DNA from: Candidatus Leucobacter sulfamidivorax
GTDB lineage: Bacteria; Actinomycetota; Actinomycetes; Actinomycetales; Microbacteriaceae
Length of the DNA stretch: 64,000 bases
Direction of reading: 5' to 3'
Assembly: GCA_016771945.1 (NCBI GenBank)
Contig: QZLF01000001.1
Location: forward strand, 124,001 to 188,000
A program made the position numbers and the translations under genes. The notes below the pieces were generated by a model. The model searched no databases and had not been told where the DNA came from. It saw only the letters and a program-made list of their open reading frames with translations. Below are positions 25,371 through 34,058 of the stretch, in pieces. Position 1 is the stretch's first letter; the number at the start of each line of letters is the position of its first letter.

Positions 25371-25533
25371 GGCTGCCTCTCGACAATGAACAGGAGCACT
25401 CTACGCGTCTAGCTCCCCATCACTCCGGAGAGCCACACGACAACACACAGCGTACTGCAATCGCAGGGCAGGGCATCCACCCTACCCACTGCGCTTTCGT
25501 TGACGTTCACCAACGCACTTCTCACCATCTCGA

Positions 25534-26136
25534 CTATCTCAGTCCAGAGTCCTCCATGGTCCCGAGCGCGGACGATGCGCGGAGCCCCGCGAGGATGATG
25601 TCGAGGCCGCGCCCGTAGGAGGCGTCGAGTTCGGCCTCGGCATCGGCTGGAGAACCGGGCGAGACGGTCGCCCCGAGCGGGGTCGGAGAAGCGGAAGGCG
25701 CCGGATCCGCCAGCACCCCGAACGCCAGCGCCTGCAGCCGCGTCTGCGTCGACTGGGCGTGACCGAAGGTGTAGAGCAGCAGCGTGCGCGCACCGTCTGC
25801 ACCGACGAGCGCCGCGAGGCGATCCTCGATCTCGGAGGCTCCGAGCCGGAACGCCGCCGCGGTCGCCACCACGTCGGCGCCGTCGCGCACCGCGAGCAGC
25901 GCCCGGCGCAGATCGACGCAAAGGCGCCGCGGATCGCCGATCCCGATCCCCACGCCGCGCACGATCTCGTCGGCCATGAGCGCGAGCAGCGTCTGCTTGT
26001 CGGGCACGTGATGGTAGAGCGCGCTCGGCTGCACGCCGAGCTCGGCGGCCACCCGGCGCATCGAGCAGAACTCGAGCCCGTGCTCGCCCAGCACGCGCAG
26101 CGCCGCGGCGACGACATCGGCCAGGCTGTTGCGCAT
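25534..26136 (-). CDS. bioQ: BioQ-like TetR family repressor of biotin genes
   Basis: A 200-residue TetR regulator: HTH (MRRVAAELGVQPSALYHHVP) after a short N-terminus, then a TetR_C-type ligand domain. It is divergent from a CHY zinc finger-bioYMN operon, and the gap carries TGAACACCGTTCA, close to the known BioQ motif TGAAC-N3-GTTAC of corynebacteria and mycobacteria. Together these identify it as BioQ. It has a leaderless start (TAGGGT 6 nt upstream). No biotin synthesis genes are in the window. Confidence 0.82.
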   Translation of the reverse strand: MRNSLADVVAAALRVLGEHGLEFCSMRRVAAELGVQPSALYHHVPDKQTLLALMADEIVRGVGIGIGDPRRLCVDLRRALLAVRDGADVVATAAAFRLGASEIEDRLAALVGADGARTLLLYTFGHAQSTQTRLQALAFGVLADPAPSASPTPLGATVSPGSPADAEAELDASYGRGLDIILAGLRASSALGTMEDSGLR

Positions 26137-26142
26137 TCCCCC

Positions 26143-26148
26143 ACCCTA
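26143..26148 (-). promoter_or_regulatory. leaderless -10 box of bioQ
   Basis: TAGGGT on the minus strand, 6 nt before ATG 26136, no SD. Confidence 0.6.
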
Positions 26149-26157
26149 GCGCTAACC

Positions 26158-26185
26158 TGAACACCGTTCACCAGAACACTGTTCA
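26158..26185. promoter_or_regulatory. tandem BioQ operators
   Basis: TGAACACCGTTCA (26158-26170) and AGAACACTGTTCA (26173-26185) are 13-bp TGAAC-N3-GTTCA-type palindromes 15 bp apart. They lie between bioQ and the bioY operon; degenerate GTTCT/GTTCG half-sites follow. Both promoters would be covered. Confidence 0.8.
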
Positions 26186-26246
26186 GGAGAGCGCCGTTCT
26201 GGAGAGCGCAGTTCGGTTCGGGAGACGAGCAGCAGAGAGGCGAGGC

Positions 26247-26597
26247 ATGGGCGAGGATCGCGGCACGGCGCCCCGGGTGCTCGGCCGCGTCGTCGATGAC
26301 ATGACCCGCTGCGAGCACTACCGCGGCGAGACCGACATCGTCGCGCTGAAGTTCGCCTGCTGCGGCGAGTACTATCCCTGCTACCGCTGCCACGAAGAGG
26401 CGGCGGATCACCCGCTCGCGCGGTGGCGGGAGCAGGATCGGCAGCAGAGCGCCGTGCTCTGCGGCGCCTGCCGCTCCGAGCTGAGCATCGACGAGTACCT
26501 GCGGGCGGGGGCCTGCCCCCGCTGCGCTGCGCTCTTCAACCCGAACTGCCGGCTTCACCACGACATCTACTTCGACTTCCCAGCAGAGGCATCATGA
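26247..26597 (+). CDS. CHY zinc finger protein
   Basis: A 116-residue CHY-type zinc finger protein: CEHYRGETDIVALKFACC, YPCYRCHEEAADHPL, LCGACRSEL, CPRCAALFNPNC and LHHDIYF give the ordered Cys/His pairs for several Zn ions. Family role is unclear (yeast Hot13 is a mitochondrial relative). Its stop overlaps the bioY ATG, so it is the first gene of the BioQ-controlled operon. Confidence 0.88.
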   Translation: MGEDRGTAPRVLGRVVDDMTRCEHYRGETDIVALKFACCGEYYPCYRCHEEAADHPLARWREQDRQQSAVLCGACRSELSIDEYLRAGACPRCAALFNPNCRLHHDIYFDFPAEAS

Positions 26598-27313
26598 CCG
26601 AGAACGCACCGACCACCCCGCCCGCTCCGACCGCCGCAACCGCCGCAGAGACGACCGGCACCGCGCCGGCCGCAGGCGAAGACCGCATCCTGCGCCGCGC
26701 CCGCCGCAACCCCGGCACGGACATCGCGCTCATCGCCGTCTTCGCCGCGCTCATCGCGGTGTGCGCGATCCTCCCCGCGATCTACGTCGGCCCCGTGCCC
26801 TTCACGCTGCAGACCTTTGCCGTCGTGCTCACCGGCATGGTGCTCGGCACCCGCCGCGGCTTCCTCGCCGCGCTGCTCTACCTGGCGGTCGGCGCGATCG
26901 GCCTCCCCGTCTTCGCGGGCGGCGCCGCGGGCCTCGCCCCCTTCGCAGGCCCGACCGTCGGCTACCTGATCTCCTTCCCCTTCGCGGCCGCCGCCACCGG
27001 CTTCATCGTCGAGCGCATCCCCCGCCGGGGCGTCTTCGCGACCGGTCTGCTCATCTTCCTCGCCGGCCTCGTCGGAAGCCCGCTGATCAACCACGGGCTC
27101 GGCATCCTCGGCCTCGCCTGGCGCGGCGGCATGACCCTCGGCCAGGCCACGCTCGCCGATCTCGTCTTCGTCCCCGCCGACCTCGTGAAGGTGCTGCTCG
27201 CCGCGATCGTCGCCACCGCCGTGCACCGCGCGTTCCCGGGCCTCCTGCCGTACCGGGGCGGCCGAGCGGCGGCGCGCACCGAGGCTCCCGCAGCCGAGGC
27301 AGCGGGAGCGTAG
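26594..27313 (+). CDS. bioY: biotin transporter S component BioY
   Basis: A 239-residue ECF substrate-binding protein. A disordered Pro/Ala/Thr-rich cytoplasmic head (~45 residues) precedes six membrane segments with VGPVPFTLQTFAVVLTGMVL, GGAAGLAPFAGPTVGYLISF and PADLVKVLLAA, the BioY signatures. It binds biotin with high affinity and works with BioM and BioN encoded next. ATG 26594 overlaps the CHY gene. Confidence 0.95.
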   Translation: MTENAPTTPPAPTAATAAETTGTAPAAGEDRILRRARRNPGTDIALIAVFAALIAVCAILPAIYVGPVPFTLQTFAVVLTGMVLGTRRGFLAALLYLAVGAIGLPVFAGGAAGLAPFAGPTVGYLISFPFAAAATGFIVERIPRRGVFATGLLIFLAGLVGSPLINHGLGILGLAWRGGMTLGQATLADLVFVPADLVKVLLAAIVATAVHRAFPGLLPYRGGRAAARTEAPAAEAAGA

Positions 27314-27316
27314 GAT
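27311..27316 (+). promoter_or_regulatory. possible internal leaderless -10 box for bioM
   Basis: TAGGAT overlaps the bioY stop and lies 6 nt before GTG 27323, where no SD is seen. It may give bioMN their own transcript. Confidence 0.4.
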
Positions 27317-27322
27317 CGCCGA

Positions 27323-28051
27323 GTGATCGAACTGCGGGATGCCCAGGTCGTCGTCCCCTCCCCCGAGGGCGCCACGACGATCCTGCAGCCGACGAGCCTC
27401 ACCCTCGCCGAGCGCCGCATCTCGATCATCGGCGGCAACGGATCGGGCAAGTCGACCCTCGCGCGCCTCTGCAACGGGCTGATCGAGCCGAGCGCGGGCA
27501 CCGTCACGGTGCGGGCCGGCAGCGGGGACGCCGTCGAGGGCCCGGATCGCGGCCGTCCCTTCGACACCCGCCGCGACGGCGCCGCGGTGCGCCGCACCGT
27601 GGGGTTCGTCTTCACCGACGCGTCCGCGCAGCTCATCATGCCGACGGTCGCCGAGGACGTCGCGCTGTCGCTGCGCCGCGCGCACCGGAACAAGGCGGAT
27701 CGCCTCGCCGCCGCCACGGCCGTGCTCGAGCGCTTCGGCCTGGCCCCGCTCGCCGAGCGCAGCGTGCACACCCTTTCGGGGGGCCAGAAGCAGCTGCTCG
27801 CCATCGCGACCGTGCTCGCGACCGACCCCGCGATCCTCGTCGCCGACGAGCCGACCACCCTGCTCGACCTGCGCAACGCCCGCATGATCGGGGAGCTGCT
27901 GATGTCGCTGCCGCAGCAGGTGATCGTCGTCACCCACGATCTCGAGCTCGCCCTGCAGGCCGAGCGCACGCTGGTCGTCGAGTCGGGGAGGGTCGCGTTC
28001 GACGGCGACCCGGACGAGGCCGTCGCCCGCTATCGGGAGCTCGCCCGATGA
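27323..28051 (+). CDS. bioM: ECF transporter ATPase BioM
   Basis: A 242-residue ABC ATPase: Walker A GGNGSGKSTL, Q-loop region FVFTDASAQLIM, signature LSGGQKQLLAIA, Walker B ILVADEPTTLLD and switch His VTHDLELAL. Energises BioY through BioN. The stop overlaps the bioN start by ATGA. Confidence 0.92.
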   Translation: MIELRDAQVVVPSPEGATTILQPTSLTLAERRISIIGGNGSGKSTLARLCNGLIEPSAGTVTVRAGSGDAVEGPDRGRPFDTRRDGAAVRRTVGFVFTDASAQLIMPTVAEDVALSLRRAHRNKADRLAAATAVLERFGLAPLAERSVHTLSGGQKQLLAIATVLATDPAILVADEPTTLLDLRNARMIGELLMSLPQQVIVVTHDLELALQAERTLVVESGRVAFDGDPDEAVARYRELAR

Positions 28052-28659
28052 GCGCGTCGAACCCGCTCGGCGCCTACCGCCCCGGGACGGGGCCCCTGCA
28101 CCGCCTGCGCCCCGGCGCGAAGCTGCTCGGCCTCTTCCTCTTCGCCACCGCGGTGATCGCGGTGCCCGGCGTCATCGCGACCGGCGTCGCGCTGGCGCTC
28201 GCGCTCGCACTCGCCGTCGTCGCCGGCCTGCGCGGGCGCGATCTCTGGCGGGTGACCCGGGGCTTCGCCTTCATCGCGATCCCCCTCTTCGCCTTCCACT
28301 GGTGGCAGCACGGCTGGGAGCACGGCTTCGTCGTGGTCGGCGATCTGCTCGCGCTGATCCTCGCGGCGAGCGCGGTGACGGCCAGCACCGCGGCCTCGGA
28401 CATGCTCGACACGGTCGCGTGGGCGCTCGGCCCGCTCAGGCCGCTACGGGTCGATCCGGACCGCGTGGCGCTCGCCTTCTCGCTCATGATCCGCTCCATC
28501 CCGAGCCTGCTCGGCATCGCCCGCGAGACCCGCGACGCGGCTCGCGCCCGGGGCCTCGAACGGAGCCCGCGGGCGTGGGTGATCCCGTTCGTGCTGCGCG
28601 CGGTCGGCCACGCGCAGCTCACCGGCGAGGCGCTCACGGCTCGGGGCATCGGCGACTGA
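28048..28659 (+). CDS. bioN: ECF transporter T component BioN
   Basis: A 203-residue CbiQ/BioN-type membrane protein with about five membrane segments. ARGLERSPRAW carries the A-R-G coupling motif that contacts the ATPase. It completes the BioMNY biotin uptake system. Confidence 0.9.
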   Translation: MSASNPLGAYRPGTGPLHRLRPGAKLLGLFLFATAVIAVPGVIATGVALALALALAVVAGLRGRDLWRVTRGFAFIAIPLFAFHWWQHGWEHGFVVVGDLLALILAASAVTASTAASDMLDTVAWALGPLRPLRVDPDRVALAFSLMIRSIPSLLGIARETRDAARARGLERSPRAWVIPFVLRAVGHAQLTGEALTARGIGD

Positions 28660-28692
28660 GCCCCCGCGCCGCGGCCGCCCTGGCCGTCGCCC

Positions 28693-28698
28693 TAAGCT
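28693..28698 (+). promoter_or_regulatory. leaderless -10 box of the SseB-like gene
   Basis: TAAGCT, 7 nt before ATG 28706, no SD. Confidence 0.6.
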
Positions 28699-28705
28699 AG
28701 AGGCC

Positions 28706-29161
28706 ATGGCCGACGCGCAGATTCCCGAGGGGCTCACCGCCGACTACGCGAACACCGCGGTGCGCGAGGCGATCGAGGCGCTGCAGGCCCGGCCCGACTA
28801 CGAGCGGCTCGCCGCGTTCCTCGCCGCGCTGCGCGAGGGCTTCCTCGTCGCCGACGTCACCGGCACCGCGAAGAAGAAGGCGACGCACATCCGCACGATC
28901 CGCTCGACCGACGGGCGGCTCGTGCTGCCGCTGTTCACCTCGATGGCCGAGCTGCGTCTCGCCATGCCGAAGGGCCGTGGGGATCAGGCCAAGGGCGCCC
29001 TCATGCCGGCCCTCGAGGCGCTGCGGCTGATCCGCACCAAGCCCTTCGTCGCCGCCCAGTTCGACGTCGGATCCGCGGCGCTCGTCGTCGTGCGCAAGTA
29101 CGTGGACCTCGCGCTCGGCGACGAGCCGATCACCGCCGAGGCGCTGGAGGCCATGGCCTGA
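28706..29161 (+). CDS. SseB-like N-terminal domain protein
   Basis: A 151-residue protein with an SseB N-terminal-type domain: FLAALREGFLVADVTGTAKK, IRSTDGRLVLPLFTSMAELR and GGSAALVVV-like end. Function of free-standing members is unknown. A leaderless start and a strong terminator after the gene make it a single-gene unit. Confidence 0.75.
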   Translation: MADAQIPEGLTADYANTAVREAIEALQARPDYERLAAFLAALREGFLVADVTGTAKKKATHIRTIRSTDGRLVLPLFTSMAELRLAMPKGRGDQAKGALMPALEALRLIRTKPFVAAQFDVGSAALVVVRKYVDLALGDEPITAEALEAMA

Positions 29162-29184
29162 GGCCGCACCGCCCGCAGACGCGA

Positions 29185-29218
29185 GAGCGGGGGCGGATCA
29201 GCCGATCCGCCCCCGCTC
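29185..29218. terminator. bidirectional terminator
   Basis: A perfect 15-bp stem (GAGCGGGGGCGGATC, 29185-29199, with 29204-29218) and AGCC loop between convergent genes. It lacks U-tracts, as is common in actinobacteria. Confidence 0.85.
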
Positions 29219-29230
29219 CGTGCGCCGCGG

Positions 29231-29815
29231 TCAGACCGCCGGCTCGCCCTTGATCGTGAAGGCGCGGATCACCTGCACCACGCCGAGCACGACGAGCGAG
29301 ATGCCGATCATCCACACGAGCACGGCGATGCCGAGCGCGAAGGAGAAGATCAGCACGCCGCCGGCGATGATGCTGATGATGCCGTAGACGATCGAGAGCA
29401 CCGGGTGCCCGCTCGACTTCACGGTGGTGAAGGACATGATGCCCTCGACGATCCACATGATGCCGATGATGATGGCGATGAACACGAGCAGCACCGTGCT
29501 CGCGACGCCGAGGTTCGAGAAGAGGATGATTGCGGCGATGACGTAGAGCACGCCGAGCAGGATGTTACCCGTGCGCGCCCAGCCGCCGATCGTCTTCGAG
29601 AAGATCGCGGTGCCGAGGTAGACGACGCCCATGACGACCATGTAGACCGCGAGGATGACCGCGAGCACCGCGGCGAAGAACTCCGCCGACTTCAGCGGGT
29701 TCAGCATGATCAGGACGCCGATGATGATGGCGATGAGGCCGCCGACGCCGAACATGATGCGCACGCCGTCGACCGCCTTCTTCTCCTCGACGGCGAGGGT
29801 ATCGTTCTCAGACAT
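29231..29815 (-). CDS. HdeD/DUF308 family membrane protein
   Basis: A 194-residue protein with six predicted membrane segments in two similar halves (GGLIAIIIGVLIMLNPLKSA and TGNILLGVLYVIAAIILFSN), the DUF308/HdeD pattern. HdeD in E. coli is linked to acid resistance; the role here is unknown. ATG 29815 follows GGAGCAG. Confidence 0.85.
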   Translation of the reverse strand: MSENDTLAVEEKKAVDGVRIMFGVGGLIAIIIGVLIMLNPLKSAEFFAAVLAVILAVYMVVMGVVYLGTAIFSKTIGGWARTGNILLGVLYVIAAIILFSNLGVASTVLLVFIAIIIGIMWIVEGIMSFTTVKSSGHPVLSIVYGIISIIAGGVLIFSFALGIAVLVWMIGISLVVLGVVQVIRAFTIKGEPAV

Positions 29816-29963
29816 TTCTGCTCCTCCGCAGGGTTGTCGCAATGCGGGGATGATCATCGTGCTCCCATACACGCTCCCCGTTCACTCATCATGCACCGGC
29901 GCGGGCGAAATCGGGCGCACCGCGCCGCGAGGGCATCGTGGCCCCCAGTACTGGGGGTGGCCC

Positions 29964-29969
29964 TAGGCT
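29964..29969 (+). promoter_or_regulatory. leaderless -10 box of the small membrane protein gene
   Basis: TAGGCT, 6 nt before ATG 29976, no SD. Confidence 0.6.
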
Positions 29970-29975
29970 GTGGGG

Positions 29976-30191
29976 ATGACCGTCTTCGCCGGAACCATGC
30001 TGCTCGTGAACGCCGCCTACAACCTGATCGTCTGGCCGCGCTTCTGGAAGCGGGTGACCGCGGATCCACGCGCCCGCGACAAGGCCGGCCGCAAGACGCG
30101 CTTCTACACCGTGCACGCCGTGCTAATCGGGGCCGCGCTGCTCATCGCGCTCGTCTCGGCCGTCGCGGGGGTGCTGCTGCTCATCGCCTGA
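29976..30191 (+). CDS. SCO4848-type small membrane protein
   Basis: A 71-residue protein with two membrane helices (FAGTMLLVNAAYNLIVWPRF and AVLIGAALLIALVSAVAGVL) and a basic loop between them. It resembles the SCO4848 family of small actinobacterial membrane proteins of unknown role. An in-frame GTG at 29970 is less likely because it would follow the -10 box directly. Confidence 0.7.
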   Translation: MTVFAGTMLLVNAAYNLIVWPRFWKRVTADPRARDKAGRKTRFYTVHAVLIGAALLIALVSAVAGVLLLIA

Positions 30192-30203
30192 GGCGCGGGC
30201 CGC

Positions 30204-30371
30204 TCAGGCCTCCTCGACCTCGTTCTCCTCCTCGGCCGTGGGGTGGCCGGCGCTCAGATGGGTCGCGGGGCCCAGATGCGAGGCTCCGCCCTCCTCGCCC
30301 CAGCCGTCGTCCGGGGTGTGAGCCGGATCCGACTCATGGTCGTGCGCCGCGGGATCACCGGTGCGATTCAT
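30204..30371 (-). CDS. small acidic hypothetical protein
   Basis: A 55-residue protein rich in His, Asp, Glu and Gly (MNRTGDPAAHDHESDPAHTP). No domain recognised; probably disordered. GGGAGG lies seven bases before ATG 30371, which supports translation. Confidence 0.6.
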   Translation of the reverse strand: MNRTGDPAAHDHESDPAHTPDDGWGEEGGASHLGPATHLSAGHPTAEEENEVEEA

Positions 30372-30574
30372 GATGTGCCTCCCTCGTTCGGGTCGCGTAT
30401 ACGCGCGAACGATTCCTTGGGGCAAGCCTAACCCTCCGGCGTGCGCCGTTCCAGGCCCCGGACGGGCCGGGAAGGGTCCGGGGAACGGGCCGGGGGAACG
30501 GGTCCGCCGGGCCGTCCCGCAGCCGGGCTGTACTAGTGTCGTGCTATCGCCCGCCCACCGAATGGAGCCCGCAC

Positions 30575-30973
30575 ATGAAGCGCGTACTCACCTACGGCAC
30601 CTACGACCTGCTGCACTGGGGGCACATCCGCCTGCTGCAGCGGGCCCGCGCTCAGGGCGACTACCTCGTGGTCGCCCTCAGCACCGAGGAGTTCAACCAG
30701 GGCAAGGGCAAGAAGACCTACCACGACTACGAGACGCGCAAGAAGATGCTCGAGGCCGTGCGCTACGTCGACCTCGTGATCCCCGAGGACTCCTGGGACC
30801 AGAAGATCGAGGACGTGCGCAAGTACGAGATCGACGTCGTCGTGATGGGCGGGGACTGGGAGGGCGACCCCCGCTTCGAAGTGCTCACCGACTACTGCGA
30901 CGTCGTCTACCTCGACCGCACCGAGGGCATCTCGACCACCAAGATCAAACGGGATCTGGGGGTGAACGCCTGA
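30575..30973 (+). CDS. glycerol-3-phosphate cytidylyltransferase-like protein (TagD-type)
   Basis: A 132-residue nucleotidyltransferase: YGTYDLLHWGHIRLL with the HxGH motif and RTEGISTTKIK with the ISTT[KR] loop are those of TagD. It joins CTP to glycerol 3-phosphate for teichoic-acid-like polymers. Length equals the family's. Teichoic-acid genes are not adjacent, so the acceptor polymer is open. Confidence 0.88.
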   Translation: MKRVLTYGTYDLLHWGHIRLLQRARAQGDYLVVALSTEEFNQGKGKKTYHDYETRKKMLEAVRYVDLVIPEDSWDQKIEDVRKYEIDVVVMGGDWEGDPRFEVLTDYCDVVYLDRTEGISTTKIKRDLGVNA

Positions 30974-31001
30974 TCGCTCGCCGTTGCGAACGCATACCCG
31001 C

Positions 31002-31778
31002 CTACAGCACCTTCGAGAGGAACGCCCGCGTCCGGGCCTGCTGCGGGTTCGCGAGCACCTCGGCCGGGTCCCCGGACTCCACCACCACGCCCCCGTCCAT
31101 GAACACGAGCGTGTCGGCGACCTCCCGGGCGAAGCCCATCTCGTGCGTCACGACGATCATGGTCATGCCGCTCACGGCGAGCTCCTTCATGACGTCGAGC
31201 ACCTCGCCCACGAGCTCGGGATCGAGCGCCGAGGTCGGCTCGTCGAAGAGCATGAGCTTCGGATCCATCGCGAGCGCCCGCGCGATGGCGACGCGCTGCT
31301 GCTGGCCGCCGGAGAGGTGCGCCGGATAGTAGTCGTGGCGATCCGCGAGGCCCACGCGATCGAGCAGCTCCATCGCGCGCTGCTTCAGCGCGGCCCTGCC
31401 GCCCTTCTTCAGCAGGGTCGGCGCGAGCATCACGTTCTCGAGCGCGGTCTTGTGGGGGAACAGGTTGAAGCGCTGGAACACCATGCCGATGTCGCGCCGC
31501 TGCTTCGCCGCCTCCTTCGAGCGCATCTCGTAGATCTTGTCGCCGTGCTGCCGGTAGCCCACGAGCTCGCCGTCGACCGAGAGCCGGCCCGCGCTCACCG
31601 TCTCGAGGTGGTTGATGCAGCGCAGGAAGGTGCTCTTGCCCGATCCTGACGGGCCCACGAGGCACAGCACCTCGCCGCGCTTCACCTCGAGCGTGATCGA
31701 CTTCAGCACCTCGTTCGAGCCGAAGGACTTCGAGACGGCCTCGGCCTTCACCATGGGCGTTTCGGGTGCCGCGCTCAC
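31002..31778 (-). CDS. polar amino-acid ABC transporter ATPase
   Basis: A 258-residue GlnQ/HisP-type ATPase: Walker [21 protein letters not shown]-loop, [16 protein letters not shown], Walker [26 protein letters not shown] 31778 overlaps the permease stop. With the permease and binding protein upstream it makes a complete importer. Confidence 0.93.
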   Translation of the reverse strand: MSAAPETPMVKAEAVSKSFGSNEVLKSITLEVKRGEVLCLVGPSGSGKSTFLRCINHLETVSAGRLSVDGELVGYRQHGDKIYEMRSKEAAKQRRDIGMVFQRFNLFPHKTALENVMLAPTLLKKGGRAALKQRAMELLDRVGLADRHDYYPAHLSGGQQQRVAIARALAMDPKLMLFDEPTSALDPELVGEVLDVMKELAVSGMTMIVVTHEMGFAREVADTLVFMDGGVVVESGDPAEVLANPQQARTRAFLSKVL

Positions 31779-32857
31779 GATCTCGCCTCCCCGCCCGGAG
31801 CGCCCCGTCCGCCCGGAGCATCGCCCGGCGGCCCCGGCGCCTCGCCTCCGTCGCCGGCCCGGGCGGTCGCGGCATCGGCGGTCGCGATGTCGGCGATCGC
31901 GGCCTCATCGGCCGTCAACGTCGCGACGGCGCCGGTCGCGCCCGTCAGCCTCGGCTCGGGCCGTGCTCCGACGCCCCTGGCGAAGTGCCTCTCGAGGTAG
32001 TACTGGCCCACCATGAGGATCGAGGTGAGCACGAGATACCAGATCGACGCGACGATCAGCAGCGGCACCGGCTTGAAGGTGGTGGCCGCGATGTCGCGCG
32101 TGCGCGTGTAGAGCTCGAGCGTGAATGGCACCGCCGTCACGAGCGAGGTGGTCTTCAGCATCGAGATGATCTCGTTGCCCGTCGGCGGGATGATCACGCG
32201 CATCGCCTGGGGCAGGATCACCCGGCTCATCGTGTGCCACCAGCCGAGCCCGAGCGCGGTCGCCGCCTCCTCCTGGCCCTTGTCGACCGAGAGCAGCCCG
32301 GCGCGCACGATCTCAGCCATGTAGGCCGCCTCGTTGAGCGCCAGCCCGATGATGGCGAGGGCGAAGTAGCTGAAGAGGTCCTTCGTCGTCAGCGACAGCC
32401 AGGGGTCCAGACCCGGGACGCCGATGTCGATGCTCTTGTAGATGACCCCGATGAGACCCCAGAAGACGAGCTGCACGTAGACCGGTGTGCCGCGGAAGAT
32501 CCACAGGTAGGCCCAGGCGACCGACTTCACCACCGGGTTGGGCGAGAGCCGCATGACGGCGAGCAGCACGCCCAGCACGATCGCGATGAGCATCGAGTAG
32601 ATCGTCAGCTGCAGTGTGTAGCCGAGCGCCGAGAGCACCCGGACGTCGAAGAGGTAGGCGCCGACGATGTCCCACGCGTAGACCGGGCGGTTGACCGCCG
32701 CGTCGTAGACGAAGAGCCCGACCAGCACGACGAGCACCACGGCGAAGATCGTGCGCCACGGGTGGCGCCGGCGGATCGCCTGGATCGCCTCGGGCTCGGC
32801 GTGCTGCCGAGGCTGCGAAGACGATCCCTCGGCAGCCCCGGCGCGGGTGTCGGACAT
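31775..32857 (-). CDS. polar amino-acid ABC transporter permease
   Basis: A 360-residue HisM/GlnP-type permease ([56 protein letters not shown]-type EAA loop). Both termini are extended: ~45 residues before the first helix and a ~70-residue Ala/Asp/Gly-rich tail after the last, longer than usual for the family. Confidence 0.9.
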   Translation of the reverse strand: MSDTRAGAAEGSSSQPRQHAEPEAIQAIRRRHPWRTIFAVVLVVLVGLFVYDAAVNRPVYAWDIVGAYLFDVRVLSALGYTLQLTIYSMLIAIVLGVLLAVMRLSPNPVVKSVAWAYLWIFRGTPVYVQLVFWGLIGVIYKSIDIGVPGLDPWLSLTTKDLFSYFALAIIGLALNEAAYMAEIVRAGLLSVDKGQEEAATALGLGWWHTMSRVILPQAMRVIIPPTGNEIISMLKTTSLVTAVPFTLELYTRTRDIAATTFKPVPLLIVASIWYLVLTSILMVGQYYLERHFARGVGARPEPRLTGATGAVATLTADEAAIADIATADAATARAGDGGEAPGPPGDAPGGRGAPGGEARS

Positions 32858-32874
32858 GACTCCGGTCTATCCGG

Positions 32875-33795
32875 TCACTCTTCGTCGCCGGGTGAGGTGC
32901 CGGCGTTGATGGTCGCCTCGGTGATGGCGCCGCTCTCAGCGCTCCAGTGCTCGAGGATCTCGAGGTAGGTGCCGTCGTCCATGAGCGACTGCAGCGCCGC
33001 CTGCACGGCCTGCGCCAGCGGGCTGCCCTTCTGCACCGCGAAGCCGTAGGGCTCGGAGGCGAAGACGGCGCCCTGCGGCTCGAGCACGCCGCCGAGCTCG
33101 ACGACCGCGCCGAGCGTCACCGGCGAGTCGGCCGAGAAGGCGTCGGCCTGATCGTTTACGACCGCGTTGGTGGCGGCGGCCTGCCCGTCGAAGGGCAGGA
33201 TCTCGATCGCCTTCTCACCGTCGTCGACGCACTTCTTGCTGCGCGCGGGCAGTTCCGTGCGCTCCTGCACGGTGCCCTGCTGCACGGCGACCTTCAGGCC
33301 GCAGGCGTTGTCGGGGTCGATGTTCGCGCCCGCCTTCGCCGCCCACAGCGTGCCGGCGTTGTAGTAGTTGACGAAGTCGACCGTCTCCTGGCGCTTCAGG
33401 TTGTCCGTGAAGGACGAGGCGCCCACGTTGACGACCCCCTCCTCGATGCGGGGGATGATCGAGTCGAAGTCGAGCACCTCCCACTCGGGCTCGAGGCCGA
33501 GCTTCGCGGCCACCGCCTCGGCCAGCTCGATGCCCCAGCCGGTGAGCGTGGTGCCGTCCTCCGCCTTGAACTCGTTGGGGAAGTAGTCGCCGTCGGAACC
33601 CATGACGAGCTTGCCCGCATCGGCGATATCGGCCGGCACCAGCGCCGCCGCCGCGTCGTCGACCTCCACGGTCTCGACGAGCCCCGAGGGACCGATCGAG
33701 TTCGCGCCGCCTTCGGCTCCGTCGGTATTGGTGCAGCCGGCGAGCGCCAGCGCGGCGACGGCCGCGAGCGCCGGGAGCGCGAAACGAATCTTCAT
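32875..33795 (-). CDS. amino-acid ABC transporter substrate-binding lipoprotein
   Basis: A 306-residue type 3 solute-binding protein with signal peptide and lipobox LALAGC (Cys21). LVMGSDGDYFPNEF and LTGWGIELAEAVAAKLGLEP are the family motifs. It is the first gene of the three-gene transporter operon. The ligand is probably a polar amino acid. Confidence 0.9.
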   Translation of the reverse strand: MKIRFALPALAAVAALALAGCTNTDGAEGGANSIGPSGLVETVEVDDAAAALVPADIADAGKLVMGSDGDYFPNEFKAEDGTTLTGWGIELAEAVAAKLGLEPEWEVLDFDSIIPRIEEGVVNVGASSFTDNLKRQETVDFVNYYNAGTLWAAKAGANIDPDNACGLKVAVQQGTVQERTELPARSKKCVDDGEKAIEILPFDGQAAATNAVVNDQADAFSADSPVTLGAVVELGGVLEPQGAVFASEPYGFAVQKGSPLAQAVQAALQSLMDDGTYLEILEHWSAESGAITEATINAGTSPGDEE

Positions 33796-34046
33796 CGGTC
33801 CGAGTCCTCACTTCTCATGATTGAACAGCCATTCACGCGGACGCGGGCCCGCAGCATAGGCCGAGCCTACCGCGCCCGCGGACCGCGCCATAACTCACGG
33901 CTCCATTGCGATCATTCCGAGACCTGGGTCGCGGACGCGCTTCTACGGCGAGCATAGCGGCGGTCGGGACGGCAGGCAGCGCGGCGGATGCCCGCGCCGC
34001 GGCCGGGGTCCGAGCCGCGCCCCTGGCCGGGCGGGGCCGGAGTCGC

Positions 34047-34052
34047 TACCCT
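34047..34052 (+). promoter_or_regulatory. leaderless -10 box of the second AraC gene
   Basis: TACCCT, 6 nt before ATG 34059, no SD. Confidence 0.55.
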
Positions 34053-34058
34053 GTTGCC

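Noticed and set aside
10605-25533. An integrative element with its own integrase, IS element or attachment repeats.
   Set aside because: No integrase, transposase or matching direct repeats were seen at the island ends.
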